7,668 bases of DNA from Desulfarculus sp. (lineage in GTDB: Bacteria; Desulfobacterota; Desulfarculia; Desulfarculales; Desulfarculaceae). Position numbers and translations under genes: made by a program. The notes under the pieces were generated by a model that searched no databases, was not told the origin of the DNA, and saw only the letters and a list, made by a program, of their open reading frames with translations. The DNA lies in assembly GCA_020216625.1 (NCBI GenBank), contig JAIUYB010000087.1, positions 1 to 7,668 of the forward strand. The letters are read 5' to 3'. Shown one piece after another: positions 1 through 7,668 of this stretch; positions within the stretch are counted from its first letter, which is position 1; each line of letters begins with the position of its first letter.

Positions 1-692
1 GCCTGTTCAACGCCCTGTTGGGCCGTCAACGCGCCCTGGTCAGCCATCTGGCCGGCACCACCCGCGACACCTTGGAGGAGCCCCTGGTGTTGGGCGGGGT
101 CGCCGTGCGCCTGGTGGACACCGCCGGCCTGGGCTGGGCGGCGGAACCTTCCCTCAGTCCGGGGGCCGAACTGGATGAGTTGGGCCGGGCCGCCGCCGGT
201 CAGGCGGTGGACAACGCGGACCTGCTGCTGTTGGTGCTGGATGGCGGCCAACCCCTGACCCCGGCCGACCGGGAGGTCATGGCGGCCAGCGCCGGCCGGC
301 CGCGCCTTATCGCGGTGAACAAGGCCGACCTGCCCCCGGCCTGGGACCTGGCGGAGCTGGGCGCCCGGGCCGGGAATGACCCCGTGTTGCGGGTCAGCGC
401 CGCCCGTGGAGCCGGTTTGGAGGAGTTGGCCCAGGCTTTGGGTCGCGCCCTGACCGGGGGACAGGCCGAGCCAGAGCCGGGCGAGGTCCTGGCCGGGACC
501 CGCCAGCTGGAGGCCTTGGAGCGCTGCCGGGCGGCGGCGGAGCGGGCCGGGGAACAGCTCCGGGCCGGGGCCTGGGAGCTGGCTTCGTTGGATTTGTCCG
601 AGGCCCGGGCCGCCCTGGGGGAGGTGGACGGCCTTGGCGCGCCGGACGAGGTGATCGAGGCGGTGTTCAGTCAATTTTGCGTGGGGAAATAA
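1..692 (+). CDS. mnmE: tRNA uridine-5-carboxymethylaminomethyl(34) synthesis GTPase MnmE, C-terminal part (5' end outside window)
   Basis: With MnmG, this cytoplasmic K+-dependent GTPase makes the cmnm5/nm5 modification on wobble U34 of tRNAs. The frame is open from base 3, beginning inside the G1 region (LFNALLG, after the Walker A motif, which lies off the window). Visible motifs are GTTRDT (G2), DTAG (G3, 117-128) and NKAD (G4, about 318-329). The C-terminal helical domain ends in FCVGK, the family's C-terminal Cys motif. The stop is TAA at 690-692. Odd point: the switch II stretch after DTAG is about 7 residues longer than in E. coli, and the position aligning with catalytic Glu282 appears to be Asp (174-176). 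The gene sits directly before rsmG, with no mnmG between. Identity is firm; the N-terminal folate-binding domain is outside the window. Confidence 0.95.
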   Translation, partial: LFNALLGRQRALVSHLAGTTRDTLEEPLVLGGVAVRLVDTAGLGWAAEPSLSPGAELDELGRAAAGQAVDNADLLLLVLDGGQPLTPADREVMAASAGRPRLIAVNKADLPPAWDLAELGARAGNDPVLRVSAARGAGLEELAQALGRALTGGQAEPEPGEVLAGTRQLEALERCRAAAERAGEQLRAGAWELASLDLSEARAALGEVDGLGAPDEVIEAVFSQFCVGK

Positions 693-693
693 G

Positions 694-1290
694 GTGGATA
701 TCGCCACCCCCGCCCTTTTCACCCACCTGCCGCCGGAGCTGGTTCCGCCCCTGGAGCTGCTTTCGGCCGAGCTTCTGCGCTGGAACCAGCGCATCAACCT
801 CACCGGCTATCGCCACCCCGAGGAGGTGCGGGTGGGTCTCTTTCTGGACGCCCTGGCCCTCTTGCCCCATCTGGTGGGGGATAGCCTGTTGGATATCGGT
901 TCCGGGGCCGGTTTTCCGGGGTTGGTGCTGGCCCTGGCCCGGCCGGATTTGGCGGTGGCCCTCCTGGAGCCCCGGGCCAAACGGGTCAGCTTCCAAAAGC
1001 ACGCCATCCGCGGCTTAAGTCTGGTCAACGTCCGGGCGGTGCAGGGTCGGGCCGGCCCCGGCCCGGACGCCGCCCTGGCCGGCGAGGTTTTCTCCACGGT
1101 GACGGTCAAGGCGGTGGGGAGCCTGGCCGATTCCCTGACCCTGGCCCGGCCCTACCTGGCCGCCGGGGGCCGCATCCTGCTTCCCCGGGGCTGGGGGGAC
1201 CGGGAGGCGGCCCTGGCCGCCGGGCTGAAGGTGGTGGACTACCAGTTGCCGCCCCCGGGCGGGCGGCGGATCATCGTCCTGGCCGCCTAG
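694..1290 (+). CDS. rsmG: 16S rRNA (guanine(527)-N(7))-methyltransferase RsmG (GidB)
   Basis: This SAM-dependent enzyme methylates N7 of G527 in 16S rRNA of the small subunit. The 198 residues are close to the usual length (about 207 in E. coli). The N-terminal signature WNQRINLT (30-37) and the glycine-rich SAM loop LLDIGSGAGFPG (65-76) are both present, followed by an LLEPRAKRVSFQ stretch typical of the family. The GTG start lies 1 base after the mnmE stop. A G-rich tract (683-686) inside the mnmE end sits about 7 nt upstream and probably acts as the ribosome-binding site, so translational coupling to mnmE is likely. No in-frame ATG fits the conserved N-terminus better. Loss of this enzyme gives low-level streptomycin resistance in other bacteria (family knowledge). 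Confidence 0.94.
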   Translation: MDIATPALFTHLPPELVPPLELLSAELLRWNQRINLTGYRHPEEVRVGLFLDALALLPHLVGDSLLDIGSGAGFPGLVLALARPDLAVALLEPRAKRVSFQKHAIRGLSLVNVRAVQGRAGPGPDAALAGEVFSTVTVKAVGSLADSLTLARPYLAAGGRILLPRGWGDREAALAAGLKVVDYQLPPPGGRRIIVLAA

Positions 1291-1306
1291 CCCAAGGGCC
1301 GGCCAC

Positions 1307-1340
1307 GGTTGGCCACCTTTCCGGCCAATCGCCTATTTTT
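1307..1340 (+). terminator. Candidate intrinsic terminator after rsmG
   Basis: An 8-bp stem (GGTTGGCC 1307-1314 with GGCCAATC 1323-1330, one G-U pair) with an 8-nt loop is followed by GCCTA and then five T (1336-1340). The T tract is separated from the stem by 5 nt, so it is weaker than a textbook terminator. It works only in the + direction; read on the - strand there is no T tract after the stem. Confidence 0.45.
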
Positions 1341-1369
1341 CCACGCCAAGACGCCTGTCCCAGCGGTCA

Positions 1370-1385
1370 TGTTTCACGTGAAACG
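1370..1385. promoter_or_regulatory. parS: parS centromere-like site (ParB binding)
   Basis: The sequence TGTTTCACGTGAAACG contains the perfect 14-bp palindrome GTTTCACGTGAAAC (1371-1384). It matches the widespread chromosomal parS consensus TGTTTCACGTGAAACA at 15 of 16 positions. ParB loads at such sites, spreads as a CTP-dependent clamp, and recruits ParA and SMC for origin segregation. It lies in the gap between rsmG and the converging kinase gene, 15 bases past the kinase stop. Placement beside mnmE-rsmG agrees with the usual origin-proximal position of parS. I saw no second copy in this window and no parA or parB. Confidence 0.85.
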
Positions 1386-1400
1386 CCGTCGACCGCGGGG

Positions 1401-3812
<2,412 letters not shown>

Positions 3813-3860
3813 GCCACACCCCCGGTGGAAGGATAGCAGCTGGATTTCAGATGCCTTTTC

Positions 3861-3889
3861 AAGCTAGCACGAATACCGTGGACAGGCAA
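3861..3889 (-). promoter_or_regulatory. Weak sigma70-like promoter candidate for the kinase gene
   Basis: On the - strand, TTGCCT (3889-3884) and TAGCTT (3866-3861) are separated by 17 nt in the unusually AT-rich 105-base gap between nikO and the kinase. They match the -35 and -10 consensus at only 4/6 and 3/6 positions. The kinase start lies about 50 nt further on. This is a suggestion only; read-through from nikO is equally possible, since I see no terminator after nikO. Confidence 0.22.
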
Positions 3890-3917
3890 GCCCCATGTGA
3901 TCTTGTAACGATTATTA

Positions 3918-4577
3918 TTACCGATTATCCCTAGGGATTAGTCGTCCCTGGTTGAGCTCCAACACCAGGTCGCAGTTGCGACGCAAGAAAGCATGGTCGT
4001 GGGAGATAACCGCCCACGGCAGCTCGCTTTCCCGGAGTACCGCCTCCAGGCGCTCCTGGGTCTGGGGGTCCAATCCGGTGGTGGGTTCGTCCAGCAATAG
4101 GGCCTGGGGACGCAGGGCTAGCACCGTGGCCAGGGTCGCCAGGCGCTTTTCCCCTCCGCTGAGCTGGTAGGTCACCCGTTGGGCGAAGCCAGCCATTCCC
4201 AGGGCCTCCAGAGCGGCGTGGGCCCGTTCCAGGGCCTGGCTCCGCTCCAAGCCCTGGTTCAGCGGCCCGAAGGCCACGTCCTCCAATACCGTGGGGCAAA
4301 AAAGCTGGTCGTCGGGATCCTGAAAGCAATAGCCCAACCGGGTGCGCAGGGGCGCGAAGTCCGACTCCCGGCGCATGGTCTGGCCAAAGAGCTCCACCGC
4401 GCCGGCGTCAGCCTGCAGCAGCCCCATGGCCAGCAGGAAAAGGGTGGATTTGCCGGCCCCGTTGGGACCCAGGATGCCCACGCGCTGGCCATCTTCCAGG
4501 CTGAAATCCAGGCCCGCGAAGACCGGCGGCCGGCCGGGATAGGCGAAATGAATGCCGGTCATTTTAATCAGGCTCAT
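3918..4577 (-). CDS. nikO: ECF transporter ATPase for nickel/cobalt (NikO/CbiO)
   Basis: ATP-hydrolysing subunit of a group I energy-coupling-factor importer, bound to NikQ on the cytoplasmic side. The 219 residues carry a complete ABC ATPase: Walker A GPNGAGKST (37-45), Q-loop FQDPDDQLF (Gln86), signature LSGGE (139-143), Walker B LLLDE (160-164), D-loop GLD (168-170) and switch His193 in ISHDH. The FQDPDDQLF stretch is characteristic of CbiO/EcfA ATPases. It is short for the family, ending soon after the ABC domain. Its ATG overlaps the nikQ stop by 4 bases (ATGA, 4574-4577), which indicates translational coupling. It is the last gene of the operon. Whether the metal is Ni or Co cannot be read from this subunit. 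Confidence 0.94.
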   Translation of the reverse strand: MSLIKMTGIHFAYPGRPPVFAGLDFSLEDGQRVGILGPNGAGKSTLFLLAMGLLQADAGAVELFGQTMRRESDFAPLRTRLGYCFQDPDDQLFCPTVLEDVAFGPLNQGLERSQALERAHAALEALGMAGFAQRVTYQLSGGEKRLATLATVLALRPQALLLDEPTTGLDPQTQERLEAVLRESELPWAVISHDHAFLRRNCDLVLELNQGRLIPRDNR

Positions 4578-5326
4578 GCCGCCAGCTCCAGGATCAGCAG
4601 CAGCGCCACCATGAGCCCTCCCCAGATCAGAAAGAAACCGTCGCGCCGCTGCCAGTGGAAATGGTCCAGCAGCCAGTAGGTGCCTCGGAATCCCCGGCAG
4701 AGCATGGCCTGGTAGACTCTTTGGGCCCGATCATAGGAGCGGACCAGCAGCCCTCCGGTCAGGTAGGCGTAGGTGCGATAGGTGTGCAGGCTGGTGCGGG
4801 GCTGGAATCCCCGGGCCCGGGCCGCCAGATGCATCCGGTGCCACTCCCGGTGCAGGACGTGCAAGTAACGATAAAAGAAAAAGAACACCTGCAATAACCG
4901 GGGTGAGACCCGCCAGTGGGCCAGGGCGTGGAAGATCTGGTTGACCGAGCTGGTGGCCAGCAGCACCATCAGCCCCAGCACGATGGCGTTGGCCTTCAGG
5001 GTGATCATCCCGGCCAGCATCAGCCCCTGGGGATGGTGTTTCAGGCTGAGTCCCAGCCAGCCCCCACCCAGGCCCAGCTGCCAGGGCAGGACCAGCCACA
5101 GCAGCGCGGTGAAGGCATTGACCGCCACGAGCCGCTTGGCCACTTCCCGCAGCGGCAGGCGTCCCGCCAGGCAGCCCACCAGGCAAAGGCCCAGCCCCAC
5201 CCCCGCCGCCCAGGGACTATGGCCGGTGGCCACCACCAGGCTGAAGGCCAGGGCCACGGCCAGCTTCCCGCGCGGATCCAGACGATGGAAGAGCGAATGG
5301 CCGTGGGCCAGGGTCTCAAGGTGCAT
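4574..5326 (-). CDS. nikQ: ECF transporter transmembrane T component for nickel/cobalt (NikQ/CbiQ)
   Basis: Integral membrane subunit that couples the ATPase to the metal-binding S component. The 250 residues begin with the family's LDPRGKL stretch (16-22) and have several hydrophobic helices (about 22-55, 66-82, 102-125, 183-195, 231-248). The two coupling-helix Ala-Arg-Gly type motifs are visible as ARG (171-173, in AARARGF) and CRG (210-212, in MLCRGFRG); these contact the ATPase grooves. The ATG at 5324-5326 is preceded by GAGG about 6 nt upstream. The frame stays open upstream past 5440 but offers no ATG, and CbiQ homology starts at this ATG. The preceding 118-base gap contains a large stem-loop, unlike the 4-base overlap with nikO downstream. 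Confidence 0.93.
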   Translation of the reverse strand: MHLETLAHGHSLFHRLDPRGKLAVALAFSLVVATGHSPWAAGVGLGLCLVGCLAGRLPLREVAKRLVAVNAFTALLWLVLPWQLGLGGGWLGLSLKHHPQGLMLAGMITLKANAIVLGLMVLLATSSVNQIFHALAHWRVSPRLLQVFFFFYRYLHVLHREWHRMHLAARARGFQPRTSLHTYRTYAYLTGGLLVRSYDRAQRVYQAMLCRGFRGTYWLLDHFHWQRRDGFFLIWGGLMVALLLILELAA

Positions 5327-5345
5327 GCGGGGCCTCGCGCCGGAG

Positions 5346-5404
5346 GGAAGATCCGGGGGAAATCCCTTGGGTGGACTTGAGGATTTACTCCCGGACCATC
5401 TTCC
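5346..5404 (-). other. Large three-segment stem-loop between nikL and nikQ
   Basis: As RNA from the - strand, three helices stack: GGAAGAU/AUCUUCC (5404-5398 with 5352-5346), CCGGG/CCCGG (5394-5390 with 5357-5353) and AAAUCC/GGAUUU (5386-5381 with 5365-5360). They are separated by a 3-nt bulge and a 3x2 internal loop and capped by a 15-nt loop (5366-5380). That gives 18 Watson-Crick pairs. The foot lies 19 nt before the nikQ ATG. No U tract follows, so it is not an intrinsic terminator. Likely roles are mRNA processing, stability or translational control; this is inference. Confidence 0.6.
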
Positions 5405-5444
5405 AATGAGCCTTACTTGGGTGGTTTTGGCGGCAAAGGCGGGC

Positions 5445-6068
5445 TCAATCGCGTTTGCGCCGGGACATGAACCAGGCCGCCAGCCCCATCAGGCCGATAA
5501 TGTAGCCGATGCCAGCCGCGATGTCATGCACCGAGACCTCTCGCTCCCCGGCCAGCTTGGCCACCTGGGCGGTGAGGGGGGCCAGTTGGGCCTTGAGGGC
5601 CTGGTCCACCACCTGGCGCAGCTCCGCCGGACTCAGGTTCGCACCGCCCGTCGGCTGGGGGGCGCTGTTGGCCGGAGTGGCGTTGGCGTTGGCGTCCGAG
5701 GATTGCTGACCGCCCCCCGCTGATCCCACCCCAAGCTCCTCGGCGCTCATCTCGTAACTGGTCTGATGGCCCTGACTGGCCTTGAGCACCAGCTTGAGAG
5801 GCGCAGTCACCCCCGCCGGCAGAGGGAAGCTGAATTTTCCCTCGCTGTCGGTGGTGAATGTGCCCAGGCTTTGGCCGCTGGCGTCATTCACCTCCACCGG
5901 GCTGTTGATCGCCTTGCCTCCGCCGGCGAAATAGGCCTCGCCCCGCACCTGGCCATCTTCCAGATAGGCGTAGATGCCCACTTTGTGGGCCTGAGCAGCC
6001 AGCGGAACCAGGAGCGTCACCAGAGTAACCGCCAGCGTTAGGCTAATTTTTGCGCGTAATCTCGCCAT
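5445..6068 (-). CDS. nikL: NikL-type accessory subunit of nickel/cobalt ECF transporter (signal peptide, periplasmic domain, C-terminal TM)
   Basis: Small membrane-anchored partner that replaces CbiN/NikN in NikKMLQO-type importers and probably helps metal loading of NikM at the outer face of the membrane. Visible parts of the 207 residues: a signal peptide (1-27, cleavage expected after AAQA, leaving His28 as first mature residue); a beta-rich, carboxypeptidase-regulatory-like domain (28-110) with the stretches HKVGIYAYLEDG, DSEGKFSF and His101; a low-complexity Gly/Ser/Ala/Asn/Pro linker (113-146); a short helical segment (147-175); a C-terminal membrane helix (183-201, IAAGIGYIIGLMGLAAWFM) and a positive SRRKRD tail. 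The ATG has GGAG at 6080-6083, 11 nt upstream. Topology (N- and C-terminal hydrophobic segments flanking an outside domain) matches NikL. The exact molecular role is poorly defined in the family. Confidence 0.82.
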   Translation of the reverse strand: MARLRAKISLTLAVTLVTLLVPLAAQAHKVGIYAYLEDGQVRGEAYFAGGGKAINSPVEVNDASGQSLGTFTTDSEGKFSFPLPAGVTAPLKLVLKASQGHQTSYEMSAEELGVGSAGGGQQSSDANANATPANSAPQPTGGANLSPAELRQVVDQALKAQLAPLTAQVAKLAGEREVSVHDIAAGIGYIIGLMGLAAWFMSRRKRD

Positions 6069-6088
6069 GATTTGTCATTCTCCAAGGT

Positions 6089-6127
6089 CCAGCGCCCCGG
6101 TGACCGGGGCGGTCTCCGGGGCGCTGG
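6089..6127 (-). other. 12-bp perfect inverted repeat with alternative hairpin before nikL
   Basis: The arms CCAGCGCCCCGG (6089-6100) and CCGGGGCGCTGG (6116-6127) are perfectly complementary across a 15-nt loop. A second hairpin, GCCCCGGT-G-ACCGGGGC (6094-6110, 8 bp), uses one of the same arms, so the two folds exclude each other (its 1-nt loop would open to a few nt in practice). On the - strand the foot is 5 nt from the nikL Shine-Dalgarno GGAG and 20 nt from its ATG. No U tract follows, which argues against a terminator. Confidence 0.7.
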
Positions 6128-6166
6128 TTTGTTAGACTTGGGTGTCCGCCTTGGCGGAGCAGCGGC

Positions 6167-6772
6167 CTAGCGGTCCCAGGCCAGCATGGCCGGACGCACC
6201 CGGCGCAGGAAAACCACCGCCGCCGCCGTCACCAGGCCCTCCACCAGCATCACCGGCAGGTGCGCCGCCAGGATCAGTTGGGCCGCGCCCAGTAAGTCCT
6301 CCCCGGCGGTCAACAGGCTCAAGGCCACCAGGATGGCCGACAATGCCACCCCCAGGAACCCAGCCGCGAAGCCGGCCGCCAGGGCCAGGTGGTTGTTTGC
6401 GCCCCGGGCCCAAGGCCCGCAGATCCAATGCGCCAACAGGGCCGGGAAGGCCATGTTGAAGGTCGAGATCCCCAGGGTGGTCAAGCCGCCGAAGGAAAAC
6501 AGCAGGGCTTGCAGAGCCAGGGCCACGAAGATGGCTGGGAAGGCCGACCAGCCCAGCAAGAGGCCCAGCAGGCCATTCAAGACCAGATGGACCCGGGCCG
6601 GCCCGGCGGGCAGGTTCACCAGCGAGGCCACGAAAAAGGCCGCCGCCAGGAGCGCCACCTGCGGCAGACGCTCCTGCTCCATCTTGCGCAGGCCCAGACT
6701 GATTCCGCCCACGGCCAGGGCCGCGCCCGCGATCAACGTGGCGGCGGGCAGGACGCCCTCGGATATATGCAT
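6167..6772 (-). CDS. nikM: Nickel/cobalt ECF transporter substrate-binding S component (NikM/CbiM)
   Basis: Membrane protein that binds the metal ion and delivers it across the membrane. The 201 residues start MHISEGVL: the free N-terminus with His2 is the conserved metal site of CbiM/NikM, so the start is functionally fixed at this ATG. The second key histidine is seen as His62 in PARVHLVLNG, corresponding to the His near residue 67 in the structurally known NikM2. Hydrophobic helices are at about 8-28, 38-56, 62-80, 83-105, 125-150 and 165-190. There is no fused NikN domain, in keeping with separate NikL and NikK. It starts 18 nt after the nikK stop, with AGGTG about 7 nt upstream. Databases usually label it CbiM; Ni versus Co preference is unresolved. 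Confidence 0.93.
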   Translation of the reverse strand: MHISEGVLPAATLIAGAALAVGGISLGLRKMEQERLPQVALLAAAFFVASLVNLPAGPARVHLVLNGLLGLLLGWSAFPAIFVALALQALLFSFGGLTTLGISTFNMAFPALLAHWICGPWARGANNHLALAAGFAAGFLGVALSAILVALSLLTAGEDLLGAAQLILAAHLPVMLVEGLVTAAAVVFLRRVRPAMLAWDR

Positions 6773-6790
6773 GTCAGCACCTATTTCCGG

Positions 6791-7564
6791 CTATTTGACC
6801 GGGTGGGCGTAGATCCAGATCACGCCGCCCACCTCCACCGTCTTGTCCTGGCCGTCCTTCTGTATCTTTTGGTCGTCTTCGGTGAGCGCCGCGAATCCCC
6901 ACCACCCCGGCCAAGGCAGGGTCCAGGTGAATTGCCCATTGGCGTCGGTCTTGACCACCTGGGCGACATAGGGGTCTCCGGGGGCCTTGCGCTTGCCATC
7001 GGGGTTGTAGAACTCCACCTCCACGTCGGCGTTGGCCAGGGGCTGGCCCTTGAAGACCACCCGCCCGCTGAAGCTGTTGCCGGCCCAGAGGCCATAGGGT
7101 CGGGTCAGGGGCGTGATCTCGATCTTCTGCCCCACCGGCTGATCCCAGCCCTCCATCAGGCCCAGGGCGCTGACCACGGTCTTGGTGTAGTGGATGATGA
7201 ACTTGTCCTCGGACGGCTCCCAGTATGGGGCGGGATTCATGTAGACGATGTAGTCTCCTGGCTGCTTGATGGCCAGGCTGCCGGCCCAGGTCTGGCGCTG
7301 GCCTTTTTTCTGGGCCTTCAAGCCGGGCAGCAGGTCGGTTTTCTTGCCCCCCACCAGCACCCCGGCCTCGGTCGGCTGGGCCAGGTCCATGCCCTGGTTC
7401 TCCATGGGATGCCAAAACATGAAACTCAGGCCCACGGTCTTGGGGTCCTTGGCCTCCACGGTGTTGCGCTCGGGGATGATCATGCCGAAGTGAGCCGCCA
7501 CCGGAGGGGCGGCCCAGAGCAGGGACAGCGAGAGTACCATCAAGGCCAACATGGCGCGCCGCAT
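6791..7564 (-). CDS. nikK: DUF4198-type periplasmic protein of nickel/cobalt ECF transporter (NikK)
   Basis: Predicted secreted periplasmic protein, first gene of the operon, presumed to capture or hand over metal to the NikM-NikL complex. Of 257 residues, 1-24 form a signal peptide (MRRAM then a hydrophobic core, cleavage after VAA), leaving His25 as mature N-terminus (HFGMIIP). Typical family stretches follow: FMFWHPMENQGMDL (48-61, His52), PAPYWEPSEDKFIIHYTK (111-128, His125), then a C-terminal beta domain with TDANGQFTWTLPWPGWWGFAA, resembling an Ig-like or carboxypeptidase-regulatory fold. A strong AGGAGG (7573-7578) lies 8 nt before the ATG. There is no membrane anchor or lipobox. Family assignment is firm; the biochemical role is inferred from its place beside nikMLQO. 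Confidence 0.88.
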   Translation of the reverse strand: MRRAMLALMVLSLSLLWAAPPVAAHFGMIIPERNTVEAKDPKTVGLSFMFWHPMENQGMDLAQPTEAGVLVGGKKTDLLPGLKAQKKGQRQTWAGSLAIKQPGDYIVYMNPAPYWEPSEDKFIIHYTKTVVSALGLMEGWDQPVGQKIEITPLTRPYGLWAGNSFSGRVVFKGQPLANADVEVEFYNPDGKRKAPGDPYVAQVVKTDANGQFTWTLPWPGWWGFAALTEDDQKIQKDGQDKTVEVGGVIWIYAHPVK

Positions 7565-7605
7565 AACGAAATCCTCCTGGTTTGCCGCTATTGAGGGACA
7601 GCGCG

Positions 7606-7625
7606 CACCTCCGCCTCGGGGGGTG
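7606..7625 (-). other. Small leader hairpin between the riboswitch-like tail and nikK
   Basis: On the - strand CACC-C-CC, a CGAGGC loop, then GG-A-GGTG form a 6-bp stem with one C-A mismatch. It lies about 40 nt before the nikK ATG and is not followed by a U tract, so I do not call it a terminator. A GC-rich hairpin after the B12 box is common in cobalamin leaders, but its role here is not shown. Confidence 0.35.
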
Positions 7626-7633
7626 GGCCTGGT

Positions 7634-7668
7634 CCCCGTGGCGGTCTTCCTGACCGGAGTTGGCTATC
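7634..7668 (-). promoter_or_regulatory. Probable 3' end of a cobalamin (B12) riboswitch, cut by the window edge
   Basis: Reading the - strand from the window end, the leader contains GGTCAGGAAGACCGCC (7656-7641), close to the conserved B12-box pattern at the 3' end of cobalamin riboswitches (a GYCAGGA-GACC-TGCC type motif). It needs one inserted A and lacks one T relative to the commonest form. It sits about 80 nt upstream of nikK, the first gene of a metal importer, which is the expected place. The rest of the aptamer would lie beyond base 7668, so folding cannot be tested here. The motif also forms a CGGTC/GACCG hairpin, so a simple inverted repeat is the alternative. Confidence 0.5.

Noticed and set aside
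3927..3938. 12-bp palindrome ATCCCTAGGGAT with nearby direct repeat CGATTAT (3909-3915, 3922-3928)
   Set aside because: The palindrome lies inside the last codons of nikO and has no loop or T tract; the direct repeats are short and AT-rich. No operator or terminator could be supported.
5327..5444. Possible N-terminal extension of nikQ, as the frame is open upstream
   Set aside because: There is no in-frame ATG and no CbiQ-like sequence upstream; the ATG at 5326 matches the family's N-terminus, and the stretch is better explained by the stem-loop.
5366..6144. CTTGGGTG(G) copies at 5366-5374, 5416-5424 and 6137-6144 in the two operon gaps
   Set aside because: As a separate repeat family the evidence is too thin: nine or eight bases, three copies, no consistent position relative to start codons. 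The pair near nikQ is only mentioned with the hairpin.
6145..6158. Palindrome TCCGCCTTGGCGGA just after the nikM stop
   Set aside because: The stem would have a 2-nt loop and no T tract; it is too short to call a terminator or operator.
6389..7594. A 401-codon + strand frame opposite nikM and nikK
   Set aside because: It lies antisense to two conserved genes, has low-complexity Gln/Gly/His composition, and shows no domain; it is a coding shadow.

Overview
The window is GC-rich and densely coded. It suggests a member of the deltaproteobacterial / Desulfobacterota group. This rests on the gene content (a NikK-NikM-NikL-NikQ-NikO type metal transporter and a multi-PAS soluble histidine kinase) and on protein style. 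It is inference; no taxonomic marker is complete here.

Region 1 (1-1290, + strand) holds the 3' part of mnmE, a GTPase that modifies the tRNA wobble uridine, followed after 1 base by rsmG, the 16S rRNA G527 methyltransferase. In many bacteria these genes lie close to the replication origin, commonly with mnmG between them and parA-parB after rsmG. Here mnmG is absent between them.

Region 2 (1291-1400) is a short gap between converging genes. It carries a plausible rsmG terminator and a 16-bp site matching the chromosomal parS centromere consensus at 15 of 16 positions. This supports an origin-proximal location, although parA-parB do not follow.

Region 3 (1401-3812, - strand) encodes a soluble 803-residue sensor histidine kinase with a GAF-like N-terminus, three PAS domains, HisKA and HATPase domains. 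No response regulator is in view.

Region 4 (3918-7564, - strand) is a five-gene operon read from right to left: nikK (DUF4198-type periplasmic protein), nikM (substrate-binding S component), nikL (periplasmic domain plus a C-terminal membrane anchor, in place of CbiN/NikN), nikQ (transmembrane T component) and nikO (ATPase). Together they form an energy-coupling-factor importer for nickel or cobalt. The two long gaps inside the operon each hold a strong stem-loop about 20 nt before the next start codon. Upstream of nikK, at the right edge (about 7634-7668), the - strand reads like the B12-box end of a cobalamin riboswitch cut by the window. If correct, the operon is controlled by cobalamin and likely supplies cobalt, even though its gene set is of the type named for nickel.

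No tRNA, rRNA, CRISPR array, insertion sequence or prophage gene was recognised. No non-coding stretch exceeds about 120 bases.
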